Source: Vibrio algivorus
GTDB taxonomy: Bacteria > Pseudomonadota > Gammaproteobacteria > Enterobacterales > Vibrionaceae
Length of the DNA stretch: 64,000 nt
Assembly: GCF_002218005.2 (NCBI RefSeq)
Contig: NZ_AP018678.1
Location: 682,001 to 746,000, forward strand
Direction: 5' to 3'
Positions 8,801 through 17,880 of this stretch are shown here, piece by piece. Under the pieces are notes generated by a model that saw only the letters and a list, made by a program, of their open reading frames with translations, was not told the origin of the DNA and searched no databases. The position numbers were made by a program, and so were the translations under genes. Numbering within the stretch: position 1 is the stretch's first letter; the number at the start of each line of letters is the position of its first letter.

Positions 8801-9378
8801 TAACGCTAGGTGGTGGCAAACAAACCCATCACCTAGCAGGTTGGCTGACAGGGCAATATCAACGAGGTATGTTGCGTTATCGGAGTGGCGGAATTCACAG
8901 TGCGAATTTATTAGGCTACTGGCTTGAACATTTATGCTTAAACGCAAGTGGGCACTCACTCTCTAGTCACTTATTTGGTGTGCGAAAAGGTAAGGTTCAG
9001 CAGCTTGAGTTACAACCGTTAAGTTCAGAACAAGCCAAACACTATTTAAAATCTTTACTGGAAGCCTACTATCAAGGTATGGATGAACCCTTGTGGTTTG
9101 CTCCAAAATGCGCTTTTGCTGGTATAGAGCAAGGTTATGATAAGCAAGGACAATGGCTTGGTTTTGAGGATGAAGACGTTAGACAAAAAGCTTATCAAGC
9201 AATGGAAAATACCTTTAACGATAATTTTGTTTCGCTAGGAGAAGGTAGTGATCACTATATTCAACGAGTTTGGAAAGAGTGGGATCGCGAGCTTGCTGAA
9301 TCATTACTTCAAAAAGCGCAGCAATGGTTATATCCACTGATGGAACATTGCCAAGATCTTAGTGATGATGACTCGTGA
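5833..9378 (+). CDS. recC: Exodeoxyribonuclease V subunit gamma (RecC)
   Basis: RecC is the Chi-recognising subunit of the RecBCD helicase-nuclease that processes double-strand ends for recombination and degrades foreign linear DNA. The 1181-residue product (E. coli about 1122) shows QSPGMSQWLKMELAKEFG in the N-terminal inactive helicase domain and MPMRSIPFKAVCLLGMNDG near residues 675-695. The start is a GTG giving MFTVYHSNQVDVLKSLL, which agrees with family N-termini; the ribosome-binding site is weak. recB follows after an unusually long gap of 360 bases, then recD. Confidence 0.95.
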   Translation: MFTVYHSNQVDVLKSLLVELIRLNPLDNPFQSEQILVQSPGMSQWLKMELAKEFGVAANLEFPLPATFIWNLFTQVLPDVPKRSAFNKDAMTWKLMQILPTQLEREEFSPLKRYLEQDEDQSKRYQLAEKIADIFDGYLVYRPEWIAAWEAGETVKELNGEHPWQPILWQALYDQTVSLGQSPYHRANLYEHFIDMLESYVGDLSQQASLPKRLFVFGITALPPRYMDALRALGEHIDVHLMFTNPCRYYWGEVRDRKYLAKLAAKSRQIVHSEQSSAWLKGSIEQNALTESETLHIKDAVGNSLLASMGKLGRDNLYLLSQLEANEIDAFIESKPDNLLHAIQQDILELREHQDDELSATTSRYKPVVALDDTSIQLHACHSPMREVEVLHDRLLAMFDADPDLNPRDIIVMVADINAYSHAIQAVFGNSAGNASGERYIPYSISDRSVDQENPILLAFMRLMSLPMRRCQATELLELLEVPAVMQRFSISDDEFERVTQWIQQVGIRWGLDEKTAPQFELPSHKQNTWLFGIERMLLGYAMPESAGLYQMGEQQIAAFDEVQGLDAELAGKLASFVSLLQQYRDCLSQAQSFSNWQQYLLSMLEDFFLVEIEGEVVLGSIRECIQQLSQQLHDAGISQDEKISPQVLEQYLKNHLSNARVSQRFLAGQVNFCTLMPMRSIPFKAVCLLGMNDGLYPRSVAPEGFDLINGRTRHGDRSRRDDDRYLFLEALLSAQQYLYISYVGRSIQDNSDKEPSVLVAELLEYCQQNYTLSQHKELPSDQSGHALVEHLTHIHPLVPFSIKAFDGSDAALASYAKEWLPAVQQASQQPASETQTLPFIQPLEPYYLQLDKEANGQYWLELQELLRFWRLPVKYFFNQRLKSYLDISPLSVNQIDDEPFVINGLDNYWFGENLLEQWLQSPEPNLENFESCAKAYLQQYQAKGQLPMSGFGELASQSLLANIQPLVSRLLPYLAEPKADVEIAIEFELTLGGGKQTHHLAGWLTGQYQRGMLRYRSGGIHSANLLGYWLEHLCLNASGHSLSSHLFGVRKGKVQQLELQPLSSEQAKHYLKSLLEAYYQGMDEPLWFAPKCAFAGIEQGYDKQGQWLGFEDEDVRQKAYQAMENTFNDNFVSLGEGSDHYIQRVWKEWDRELAESLLQKAQQWLYPLMEHCQDLSDDDS

Positions 9379-9738
9379 TGAATAAGCATGTGAATGATTC
9401 AGAAAAAGAAATGCCGCCAGCAAGTCATTATAGTGTAGGGCGCTTGCTGGGCGGCGGAGAGTCGAGGTGATCGTTTTGTTTCTGTCTACTTTTTTATCAT
9501 TAGCAACACTGAGTTAGGAACAATGCCGGTAACGTAAGTAGATCGTTATTAGACGGGTATTACTTTATAAGCCATTGGCCGTGGCCCGATATGGCCGGGA
9601 TAGTAAGCTGAACATGGCATAAAAAATGTGAGTACATTCTCACAATCTGTTTTGTTTTGCTGTCCAAGACAATTCATGGCGCAAAGTGAGAAATGCCTCA
9701 CGAAATATCAACGAAGAATTCTAATTAGGACAAAGTTA
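9379..9738. other. Gene-free 360-base gap between recC and recB
   Basis: No convincing gene is present. A GC-rich hairpin lies at 9414-9454 (CCGCCAGCAAG against CTTGCTGGGCGG, one bulged G) without a T-run, and a dyad TGTGAG-N6-CTCACA lies at 9627-9644. In E. coli the protease gene ptrA occupies this position. The dyad is near a possible recB promoter, so recB may be transcribed separately from recC; that is inference. Confidence 0.5.
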
Positions 9739-12700
9739 ATGGCGCAATCTCTCAACAGTATGACTTTTCCACTGCATGGTGCTCGCTTAATTGAAGCGTC
9801 TGCTGGTACTGGCAAGACGTTTACCATTGCAGCATTATATTTACGTTTATTGCTTGGGCACGGCAAAGATGGCGCGGCACATCAAATACCATTAACCGTT
9901 GATCAAATTTTAGTCGTAACTTTTACCGAAGCGGCCACCGCAGAGCTGCGTGGTCGAATTCGCCAACGTATTCATGAAGCTCGTATAGCGTTTTCTCGTG
10001 GTGAAACCACCGACCCTGTACTTGAGCCGCTCTTGGCTGAAACGGAAAATAAACAATCGGCAATTGAAATATTACTGCAAGCTGAGCGTCAAATGGATGA
10101 AGCGGCGATCTTCACTATTCATGGTTTTTGCCAACGAATGCTCACCCAAAATGCCTTTGAATCGGGGAGTCGCTTTCAAAATGAATTTGTCACTGATGAA
10201 AGTCAGTTAAAATTACAGGTGGTAAGCGATTACTGGCGTCGTCATTTTTATCCGTTGCCGACGGTATTGGCCGCGCAAATTCAATCGTTATGGAGTAGTC
10301 CTGAGCAGCTATTAAGTGAGGTTGGTCACTACCTGTCAGGCCCAGCGTTAAGTTTTCCGAACATTAAGCTAGATGTCGATTTACCGGTTCTTTATCAGCA
10401 GCACCTAGATCGTATTGAAAAGGTGAAGTTGCTTTGGAATGCCAGCCGTAACGATCTGTTTAGATTGATTGATGATTCGGGCATTAAGCGTAACCCATAC
10501 AATAAAACTCGTCTTCCAGCTTGGTTAGATGAAGTGCATGACTGGGCGGCTAGTGAGCGAATTGATGGCCAAATTTGCGATAAACTAATTCGTTTTGCAC
10601 AAAGCACGTTAACTTCTGCTACTGATGCTAAAAAAGGTCCAGTCGCTGAAAATGCTGCATTTGTGGCGATCGACGAATTGCTCGACAATCAGCCTGAATT
10701 TGATCTGATTTTTAAATATCAAGCGATCCAAGGTTGTCGTCTGTTATTAGCACAAGCGAAACAGCGTCAAGCACAACTGTCTTTTGATGATCTACTCAGT
10801 CAGCTTGAGCAAGCGATAGTACAAGATCAAGACGGTTTATTGACTAGCCGTATTCGTCAACTTTATCCAGTGGCCATGATCGATGAATTTCAAGATACTG
10901 ATCCGCAACAATATCAGATTTTCCGCCAAATCTACTTAAATGCGCCACAAACCGGTTGGTTTATGATTGGTGATCCTAAGCAGGCAATCTATGGTTTCCG
11001 TGGCGCGGATATTTTTACCTATATTCAGGCACGTAATGAAGTAACGGAACATTACACCTTAGACACCAATTGGCGTTCAAGTGAAGCGGTGATCCAAGGG
11101 GTAAATGGCATTTTCAGTTTTGATGATAGGCCATTTCTCTACGATGATGATATTCCGTTCCTTCCAGTGAAAGCGAGCCCAAAAGCCGACAATATGCATT
11201 GGACGATAAATGGTAAAACTCAACCGGCGATTGGTTTATGGCTATACCAACCTGATGCTAGCCAACCTGTTGCGGCGCAAGATTATAATCATCAGATGGC
11301 TGAGTACACCGCTTATCAAATTCATTATATTTTGAGTGCTTCCCAGCAGCAACAAGCACAATTTTTTGATAAGAAATCTCAAGCGCATCCGATTCAAGCC
11401 GGTGATATTGCGGTGCTAGTGCGTACGGGGCGAGAAGGTAAATTAATTAAAGAAGCATTGGCTAATCAAGGAATTGCCAGTGTTTATCTTTCCAATCGGG
11501 ACAGCGTGTTTGATAGTGAAGTCGCACAAGATGTATTGCGATTACTGATGGCAGTGGCCAGCCCGAGTGATGAATATTCATTGCGCGCGATTCTTGCCAG
11601 TGATTTGTTTGCTTTGAATATGGCGCAACTTGATCAGTTTAATCATGATGAAAATGCTTGGGAAAGCGTAGTCAATGAATTTGAGCAGTACCATCAACTA
11701 TGGCTAAAGCATGGCGTTTTACCAATGATGCGCGCAGTGATAAGCCAAAGACAGATTGCCGAGCGTTGGTTATTAGAAACTCATGGTGAGCGCAAGTTAA
11801 CTGACTTACTGCATTTATCCGAATTGGCGCAACAAGCCAGCTTATCTTTAGAAGGGGAAAGTGCACTTATTCGTTGGTTGGCCGAAAATATTGAACAGAA
11901 CGATGGCGAAATTAGCGAGCAAATTCAACGTTTAGAATCTGAGCGTAACTTGGTGCAAATTATTACTATTCATAAATCAAAAGGTTTGGAATACGACTTA
12001 GTATTTCTACCGTTTGCTAATAATTTTAAAGCCGCCAAAGTGGCCAAGTATTATCAAGCCGATAAGCAGCAGACTATTTTAGATTTATCCAAACCCGATG
12101 ACGGTTTAGCGTTGGCAGAAAAAGAACGCTTAGCCGAAGATCTGCGTTTGCTTTATGTTGCACTTACTCGTGCAGTGTACGGTTGCATTATTGGTCTTGC
12201 CCCCTTGAAAAAAGGTAACAGTAAAAAGGATGAATCGACCGCTCATTTAAGTGCGCTTGGCGCGATCCTTCAGCATCATCAAGCCAAAGAAAGTGCTGGT
12301 TTAATGGTAGCGTGTCAGCAATTGGTCAACAATGTGACGAGCGTTGAGATGTTGGACTTTCCACAACAACCAAGCGAGCGTTTTTCACCGATTCAAACAG
12401 AGCAGCCTAACTTGCAAGCCAAACGCTTCGGTGCTTCGATTGATCGCCAATGGCGTATGACCAGTTATTCAAGTCTGGTTAAACAAGGTCACCATGTCGC
12501 GCATAACCAAGGTGAAGCTGCTGATTTTGATGCGGCGATTGATGCTCAAAAGCCGATAGATTCTGATGCAGAGGAAAATAACAGTGTAAAAAGTAGTAGT
12601 GAGCTAGAGCCTATCTCGCTTACTGAATTGACTGAGGAAAATAGTGTCGATCCTTGGTCGATGTTTGAGTTTCCACGAGGTGCAAGACCTGGTACTTTCC

Positions 12701-13425
12701 TGCATACGATTTTCGAAGAGATCGAATTTACCGAGGCAGCAACCAGCCCAGAAAACACTCAGATCATTACCGAACTATTGCAACAAGAGCAATATGATCT
12801 GCGCTGGTTACCTGCGATTCAAGCGATGATCACTCAAGTAATGCAAATACCTTTAGATGGTGATGGACTGCGCTTAGGGGATAAAGACTCAACTCAAAGG
12901 TTGGTGGAAATGGAATTCTTACTGCCGGTTGAATCATTATTATCTAGTCAGCTTAACCGCTTGGTAAAAGATCATGATGAACTGTCAAAAGTTACTGGTG
13001 ATTTAGGGTTTATGCCGACGAAAGGTATGTTGAAAGGCTTTATTGATTTAGTTTTTGAGCATCAAGGTAAGTATTACATTTTGGATTGGAAATCGAATCA
13101 TCTTGGTTATTCGATCGAAGATTATCATCCTGACAACCTTAATCACGCCATGATTGAACATCGTTATGATTTTCAGTATCAAATTTATGCTTTAGCGTTG
13201 TACCGTTTCTTAAAGAGTCGGATTGCTAATTACGATTATCAGCAGCATTTTGGTGGTGTGTATTATCTGTTTTTACGTGGTTTTACTGCGAAACAAGATA
13301 GTAACCAAGCTCGCCAAGATGAGGGAATAGATGACATCCCTCCTTTATACGGAGTATTTTCAGCTAAACCAAGCGAGGCTTTCTTGCAGCAATTTGACCG
13401 CTTATTAGATGGAGAGTTGGCATAA
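9739..13425 (+). CDS. recB: Exodeoxyribonuclease V subunit beta (RecB)
   Basis: RecB is the 3'-5' helicase and sole nuclease subunit of RecBCD. In 1228 residues I see the UvrD-type helicase motifs in order: Walker A ASAGTGKT (residues 20-27), VVTFTEAATAELRGRI, TIHGFCQRML, IDEFQDTDPQQ (about 381), GDPKQAIYGFRGADIF, TNWRSS, TIHKSKGLEYDLVFLP and LLYVALTRA. The C-terminal nuclease domain has GFIDLVF and YYILDWKSNHLG (about 1115), holding the catalytic D and D-K residues. I chose the ATG at 9739 (MAQSLNSMTFPLHGARLIEA); the frame is open upstream to 9628 but without homology. The stop overlaps the recD start by one base (TAATG). Confidence 0.95.
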   Translation: MAQSLNSMTFPLHGARLIEASAGTGKTFTIAALYLRLLLGHGKDGAAHQIPLTVDQILVVTFTEAATAELRGRIRQRIHEARIAFSRGETTDPVLEPLLAETENKQSAIEILLQAERQMDEAAIFTIHGFCQRMLTQNAFESGSRFQNEFVTDESQLKLQVVSDYWRRHFYPLPTVLAAQIQSLWSSPEQLLSEVGHYLSGPALSFPNIKLDVDLPVLYQQHLDRIEKVKLLWNASRNDLFRLIDDSGIKRNPYNKTRLPAWLDEVHDWAASERIDGQICDKLIRFAQSTLTSATDAKKGPVAENAAFVAIDELLDNQPEFDLIFKYQAIQGCRLLLAQAKQRQAQLSFDDLLSQLEQAIVQDQDGLLTSRIRQLYPVAMIDEFQDTDPQQYQIFRQIYLNAPQTGWFMIGDPKQAIYGFRGADIFTYIQARNEVTEHYTLDTNWRSSEAVIQGVNGIFSFDDRPFLYDDDIPFLPVKASPKADNMHWTINGKTQPAIGLWLYQPDASQPVAAQDYNHQMAEYTAYQIHYILSASQQQQAQFFDKKSQAHPIQAGDIAVLVRTGREGKLIKEALANQGIASVYLSNRDSVFDSEVAQDVLRLLMAVASPSDEYSLRAILASDLFALNMAQLDQFNHDENAWESVVNEFEQYHQLWLKHGVLPMMRAVISQRQIAERWLLETHGERKLTDLLHLSELAQQASLSLEGESALIRWLAENIEQNDGEISEQIQRLESERNLVQIITIHKSKGLEYDLVFLPFANNFKAAKVAKYYQADKQQTILDLSKPDDGLALAEKERLAEDLRLLYVALTRAVYGCIIGLAPLKKGNSKKDESTAHLSALGAILQHHQAKESAGLMVACQQLVNNVTSVEMLDFPQQPSERFSPIQTEQPNLQAKRFGASIDRQWRMTSYSSLVKQGHHVAHNQGEAADFDAAIDAQKPIDSDAEENNSVKSSSELEPISLTELTEENSVDPWSMFEFPRGARPGTFLHTIFEEIEFTEAATSPENTQIITELLQQEQYDLRWLPAIQAMITQVMQIPLDGDGLRLGDKDSTQRLVEMEFLLPVESLLSSQLNRLVKDHDELSKVTGDLGFMPTKGMLKGFIDLVFEHQGKYYILDWKSNHLGYSIEDYHPDNLNHAMIEHRYDFQYQIYALALYRFLKSRIANYDYQQHFGGVYYLFLRGFTAKQDSNQARQDEGIDDIPPLYGVFSAKPSEAFLQQFDRLLDGELA

Positions 13426-15803
13426 TGACCCAGACCATGCAATCGTCAACTGCCGTTGACAATTCAGCACTAGACCTGTTGCTATCACTTGAAAAACTGA
13501 ACGCAATTCGTGCGATTGACGCCCAGTTTGCTCGCTTTATCCATCAACAATGTTTGTTAAGCCATCACGACGCTAGCCTAAAACTTCGTCAACAAGCGGA
13601 TCATATCGCGCTACTTTCTGGTCTTGTCAGTTATGAATTTGGCCGTGGTCATATTTGTTTACGCTTAAATGAACTGAATATTCACGAGATCTTATCTTTA
13701 CCTTTTTGGACTCGCCAATATCCAGAGTTAATAAGCCGTTTTGCTGATGTATTATCTCAATTACAAAGCATAAATTGGTTAACGTTGGTCGAGAAATATG
13801 CTGCACAATCTGGTGCAGTGATTGGATTAGCACAAATTAGTCAAGCCAGTTTACAACCACTACCGCTACCATTGCCATTAGTGCTTGAACAAGATCGCCT
13901 GTACTTAACTCGCTATTGGCATTATGAATCACGAGTGGCGGATGGCTTTATGGCACGAGCGAAAACATTAAGCATTGAGCCAAATGCGTTTGCGGCGATG
14001 AAACAATCGCTCGATGAATTATTTTCTCGTGATTACCATTATCTTTGGGATGGTTTACAAAGTGGTGAACATGTTAGTTTGATTGAACGTCAGCGTTTGG
14101 TGTGTGAAATGCTCGATGTCGTACAAACTGATGGGCTAGATTGGAACCGCATTGATGCCGTGGTAACTCAAGCGCAGCAAGTTGAACAGCTTAATGAACT
14201 TGATACCTTAGTGCCTTTATCTGTGTGTTTGAACTGGCAAAAAGTGGCTGCGGCTGTGGCGTTAACTCGCCAATTTTCTGTGATTTCTGGAGGACCGGGA
14301 ACCGGTAAAACTACTACGGTTGCCAAATTGTTGGCTGCATTAATTACTCAATCTCAGCAGCGATTAGTTTCACAGCAATCATCTTCACAAGCATCGAGCA
14401 CCAAACAAGTACCCATTATTAAATTAGTGGCACCAACTGGTAAAGCCGCCGCGCGTTTGACGGAGTCAATTGGGTTGGCTATTGAACAATTACCAGTCAG
14501 CGATGAGATCAAAGCTATGATGCCGGCGCATTCCAGTACTATCCATCGTTTGTTAGGCGCTAGACCCAATACGGTTGAGTATAAATACAATCAATCGAAT
14601 CGATTACATTTAGATATCTTAGTGGTCGATGAGGCTTCTATGGTCGATTTGCCTATGATGTTCCGGTTGCTGCAAGCGTTACCGAGTCATGCTCGTTTGA
14701 TCTTACTTGGTGATAAAGACCAATTAGCTTCGGTTGAGGCTGGGGCAATTCTAGGCGATATCTGCCAGTTTACTTCGTTAGGCTATCAAGCTGAGTTTAG
14801 CCATATTCTTGCTGATCTAACCGGTTATCAGGCACTGGTTGATGCTGATGCTCCGAAAAGCAACGAAATTGCCGATAGCCTATGTATGCTGCAAAAAAGC
14901 TATCGCTTCCATGCGCGATCTGGGATCGGACAACTGGCAAAAGCGATTAATGCTGGATCAGTGAAACAAGTGGAAAAGGTTTGGCAACAAGGGTTTGAAG
15001 ATATTCATTTGCATGTTATTAAAGCGCCTTTATCAAGTAGTCACTCTTTAACTGATGACTCCTTAGAAAGCCTAGATCTTGCTCAAGCACAAAGTACGTT
15101 ATGTCAGATGATGACAGACTCTTATTTACCTTATTGCCAGCAGCTCAACCAATCCCTCAATTCGGATGGTTGCTCTGCCATTCAAGGGGATTTATTTGCT
15201 CCGTTGGATGCGCCAACCAAAGCTATGATGGAACAAAAAGCTCAAGCCGTCTTAAAAGCTTTTTCTCAAGCGAGATTATTATGCGCAGTACGAGAAGGAG
15301 AATTTGGAGTGGAGAGTATGAACCAATTAGTAGAAGGTTCATTGGCTCGCAATAAGTTAATCAACCCAGTTGAAAATGAGCTTTGGTATGTTGGCAGGCC
15401 AGTGATGATTAGTCAAAATGATAGCGCACTAGGGCTACACAATGGTGATATCGGTATTTGTCTATTAGATGAAAGTGATGAAATACCACGGTTACGTGTA
15501 TTTTTTGAAATGCCCGATGGGCGAATTAAAGGGGTATTGCCGAGCCGAGTACCTAAACATGAATTAGCCTTTGCAATGACAATTCATAAATCACAAGGCA
15601 GTGAGTTTGCTCACACTGTGATGCTATTGCCGAATAAAATGAATCAAATTTTAACCCGAGAGTTAATTTATACAGGTGTGACGCGAGCTAAATCACGGTT
15701 AGATTTATTTGCTAACCCTGCGATTTTGGCACAAGGTGTTAGTGTAAAAACCCTACGTTCTAGCGGGTTAAGTGATAAACTAATAAAATATATACCCAAA
15801 TAA
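13425..15803 (+). CDS. recD: Exodeoxyribonuclease V subunit alpha (RecD)
   Basis: RecD is the 5'-3' helicase of RecBCD. Motifs: Walker A SGGPGTGKTTTVAKLL (about residues 287-302), LVVDEASMVDLPMMFRLL (about 400), LGDKDQLASVEAGAILGDI, QKSYRF, TIHKSQGSEF (about 719) and ELIYTGVTRAKSRL. At 792 residues it is much longer than E. coli RecD (608). The extra length includes a Q/S-rich stretch around 305-325 and an insert around 535-620. Translation is probably coupled to recB through a TAATG overlap. The last codons read TATACCCAAATAA, echoing the end of the dispersed repeat family, perhaps by chance. Confidence 0.94.
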   Translation: MTQTMQSSTAVDNSALDLLLSLEKLNAIRAIDAQFARFIHQQCLLSHHDASLKLRQQADHIALLSGLVSYEFGRGHICLRLNELNIHEILSLPFWTRQYPELISRFADVLSQLQSINWLTLVEKYAAQSGAVIGLAQISQASLQPLPLPLPLVLEQDRLYLTRYWHYESRVADGFMARAKTLSIEPNAFAAMKQSLDELFSRDYHYLWDGLQSGEHVSLIERQRLVCEMLDVVQTDGLDWNRIDAVVTQAQQVEQLNELDTLVPLSVCLNWQKVAAAVALTRQFSVISGGPGTGKTTTVAKLLAALITQSQQRLVSQQSSSQASSTKQVPIIKLVAPTGKAAARLTESIGLAIEQLPVSDEIKAMMPAHSSTIHRLLGARPNTVEYKYNQSNRLHLDILVVDEASMVDLPMMFRLLQALPSHARLILLGDKDQLASVEAGAILGDICQFTSLGYQAEFSHILADLTGYQALVDADAPKSNEIADSLCMLQKSYRFHARSGIGQLAKAINAGSVKQVEKVWQQGFEDIHLHVIKAPLSSSHSLTDDSLESLDLAQAQSTLCQMMTDSYLPYCQQLNQSLNSDGCSAIQGDLFAPLDAPTKAMMEQKAQAVLKAFSQARLLCAVREGEFGVESMNQLVEGSLARNKLINPVENELWYVGRPVMISQNDSALGLHNGDIGICLLDESDEIPRLRVFFEMPDGRIKGVLPSRVPKHELAFAMTIHKSQGSEFAHTVMLLPNKMNQILTRELIYTGVTRAKSRLDLFANPAILAQGVSVKTLRSSGLSDKLIKYIPK

Positions 15804-15827
15804 TAAACAAAATAGTGAAGGTGAAGC

Positions 15828-16292
15828 ATGTTTTTTGGCAACGTTGACCGTTTGGAGTGGAGTTCTATTCTCCCTGACACATTTTTAAATTATATCCACC
15901 AAGCTTTGAAAATAGCACAAGATAACCAAGAAAATGGTCGTTATGATATTGATGGAGATAACGTTTTTTGTTTTCTAATGACACCTGAAACAGAATATGT
16001 TGAAAGTCGTAAAACCGAAATTCACCGTGATTATCTTGATATTCAAATCGTGCTAGAAGGTGAAGAAACCTTTGGTTATTCGATAGAAACGCCGCAAGCT
16101 TTACTCGACAAACCTGATTACGAAAATGATGTATTACTATTTAATGAAGTGAGCAACGAAAGCTTTATCTCATTAAAAGGTGGGGATTTCATTATTTTCT
16201 ACCCTGGTGAATCTCACCGCCCACAATGTGCGACACGTGAACCAATGACGGTAAGAAAAGCGGTTGTGAAGGTGCATAGGGAGTTGATATAA
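15828..16292 (+). CDS. YhcH/YjgK/YiaL (DUF386) family protein
   Basis: The 154-residue protein matches the YhcH/YjgK/YiaL cupin-like family, which includes the EbgC beta subunit and the sialic-acid anomerase NanQ (YhcH). Visible family motifs are GRYDIDGDNVFCFLM, EIHRDYLDIQIVLEGEE, FIIFYPGESHRPQC and a terminal VRKAVVKVH; the conserved H and E residues bind metal in characterised members. It follows recD by 24 bases with GAAGGTG before the ATG, so co-transcription with recBCD is possible. No sugar genes lie nearby, so the substrate cannot be named. Confidence 0.85.
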   Translation: MFFGNVDRLEWSSILPDTFLNYIHQALKIAQDNQENGRYDIDGDNVFCFLMTPETEYVESRKTEIHRDYLDIQIVLEGEETFGYSIETPQALLDKPDYENDVLLFNEVSNESFISLKGGDFIIFYPGESHRPQCATREPMTVRKAVVKVHRELI

Positions 16293-16296
16293 ATCG

Positions 16297-16492
16297 GTTC
16301 CTAGTTCCTAGTTCCTAGAGGCGAGTTTCGAGGACACTACGTTCGGGAGCCGAAGAGCTTAATACTTTAAGTGATACGTATTGCTTGTAAGTTCTTTTCG
16401 CAACACGAAGCGAAGCGCTCCCGCATCTCGAAACCTTCTCTCTTTGGCTTTTCTAGCAGCGCAGCGAATCTAGGAACTAGCCCCTAGAAACC
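16297..16492. repeat. Heptamer-bearing intergenic element, copy A
   Basis: The element lies between the convergent genes at 15828 and argA. It begins with two and a half GTTCCTA units (GTTCCTAGTTCCTAGTTCCTAG) and ends with the inverted form CTAGGAACTAGCCCCTAG. It also holds single CGAGTTTCGAG and CTCGAAACC motifs near the two ends, and the body string TTTCTAGCAGCGCAGCGA that recurs in copy B (19265) and, in part, after proA (47468). It has no coding content. Confidence 0.75.
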
Positions 16493-16495
16493 TAT

Positions 16496-17833
16496 TTATA
16501 TTTTCAACACCAATATCTTCGACTTACGTTGGTAATTATATAAACCACGTTTTTCCATTGGCAGCGAATCAACCCCCACCTCTTCAAATCCTTGTTCACG
16601 AAACCAATGCAAGCTGTGTGTCGTTAAGACAAATAGTTTATTAATGCCCATTGTTTTTGCTTCTTGTCGCATGTGATTAAGTAGCATCACCCCACGATCG
16701 CCATCTCGATAATCTGGATGAATGGCCACACAAGCCATTTCTGCCATTTTATCTTCGGTGTAGGGATAAAGCGCTGCGCAGCCGATGATTAAGCGATCTT
16801 TCTCAATAATGGTGAATTGGTGGATTTCTTGCTCGAGTTGCTCACGTGAGCGGCGTACTAAAATCCCTTGCTCTTCTAAAGGCTGAATTAAATCAAGAAT
16901 ACCGCCAATATCATGAATTTGTGCATTGCGAGTTTGCTCAGCACTCGCCATTACCACTTGAGTGCCTATGCCATCAAAAGAAAACAGTTCTTGCAGTAGT
17001 GCACCATCTTCCTTGTAGCTGACTAGATGACAGCGTGGTACGCCAGCTCGACAAGCAGTTAATGCACCACGTAAAAATCGGAAAGTGCCGCTGGTGTAGC
17101 CGCTTTCGGTATCTTGTTTTTGTTCTATTTCTTGCAATAGTTTTTCTGCACAACTAGGGAAGAGTTCAGGAATCACTCGACCATCTTGTGCAAGTATGCC
17201 TTGCTCAGAACAAAAACCAATCAACTTATAAGCTTTCAATCGAATGGCCGTTTGAGTGGCGACATCTTCATACATCAAGTTAAAGCTTTCTCCAGTCACT
17301 GAACTGGCAATTGGGCCTACCACGACAATAGAACCCATATCCAACATACGATTAATAGCATCAGTATCGATACGGCGTACTTTACCGCTATGGCAATAAT
17401 CGACCCCATCATCGACGCCTAGTGGTTGGGCGATCACGAAATTACCACTGACCACATTGAGTTGAGTCCCTTGCATCGGGGTATTGTTTAAGCTCATGGA
17501 AAGACGAGCCGTTAAAGCAAGCTGTAGCCGACCAGCTGCTTGCATAGCAAGATTAAGTGCAGACTCATTCGTTACTCGAATGCCTTTATGATATTGCGAT
17601 TCACAATGATTATTTTGTAAATTGTCGTTGATTTGCGGGCGTGCGCCATAAACCAATACAATACGCACACCGAGGCTGTGCAGTAGTGCGATGTCATTAA
17701 TGATGTTATCGAAATTGGAATCGGTAAATACTTCGCCACCGAGCATGAAGACCATGGTTTTTCCGCGGTGAGCATTTAGGTAGGGGGCAGATTGGCGGAA
17801 TCCTTTAACTAAAGCTGTACTACGTAACTTCAC
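16496..17833 (-). CDS. argA: Amino-acid N-acetyltransferase (N-acetylglutamate synthase)
   Basis: ArgA makes N-acetylglutamate from glutamate and acetyl-CoA, the first step of arginine synthesis, and is normally inhibited by arginine. The 445-residue product has an N-terminal amino-acid-kinase-like domain (about 1-285, with GKTMVFMLGGEVF and VYGARPQIN) and a C-terminal GNAT domain (about 300-445, with ACVAIHPDYRDGDRGVMLL). The start is GTG at 17833, chosen because AAGGAG precedes it at good spacing and MKLRSTALVKGFRQSAPY matches the family. A near-match ARG box lies upstream at 17867. Confidence 0.95.
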   Translation of the reverse strand: MKLRSTALVKGFRQSAPYLNAHRGKTMVFMLGGEVFTDSNFDNIINDIALLHSLGVRIVLVYGARPQINDNLQNNHCESQYHKGIRVTNESALNLAMQAAGRLQLALTARLSMSLNNTPMQGTQLNVVSGNFVIAQPLGVDDGVDYCHSGKVRRIDTDAINRMLDMGSIVVVGPIASSVTGESFNLMYEDVATQTAIRLKAYKLIGFCSEQGILAQDGRVIPELFPSCAEKLLQEIEQKQDTESGYTSGTFRFLRGALTACRAGVPRCHLVSYKEDGALLQELFSFDGIGTQVVMASAEQTRNAQIHDIGGILDLIQPLEEQGILVRRSREQLEQEIHQFTIIEKDRLIIGCAALYPYTEDKMAEMACVAIHPDYRDGDRGVMLLNHMRQEAKTMGINKLFVLTTHSLHWFREQGFEEVGVDSLPMEKRGLYNYQRKSKILVLKI

Positions 17834-17866
17834 AACACCTACTCCTTGGTTTTTTATGCTTAAATA

Positions 17867-17880
17867 ATGACTAATAATTC
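17867..17880. promoter_or_regulatory. Possible ARG box upstream of argA
   Basis: TGACTAATAATTCA matches the ArgR consensus TGAAT-W4-ATTCA with one mismatch and lies 34 bases before the argA start. A weaker match (TGAATTTATCATCA) starts at 17916, but the spacing is not that of a standard tandem pair. Support is modest. Confidence 0.35.

Noticed and set aside
9414..9454. Integron attC-like site in the recC-recB gap
   Set aside because: The hairpin is GC-rich but lacks the paired R and L box core sites, and no cassette gene or integrase is near.
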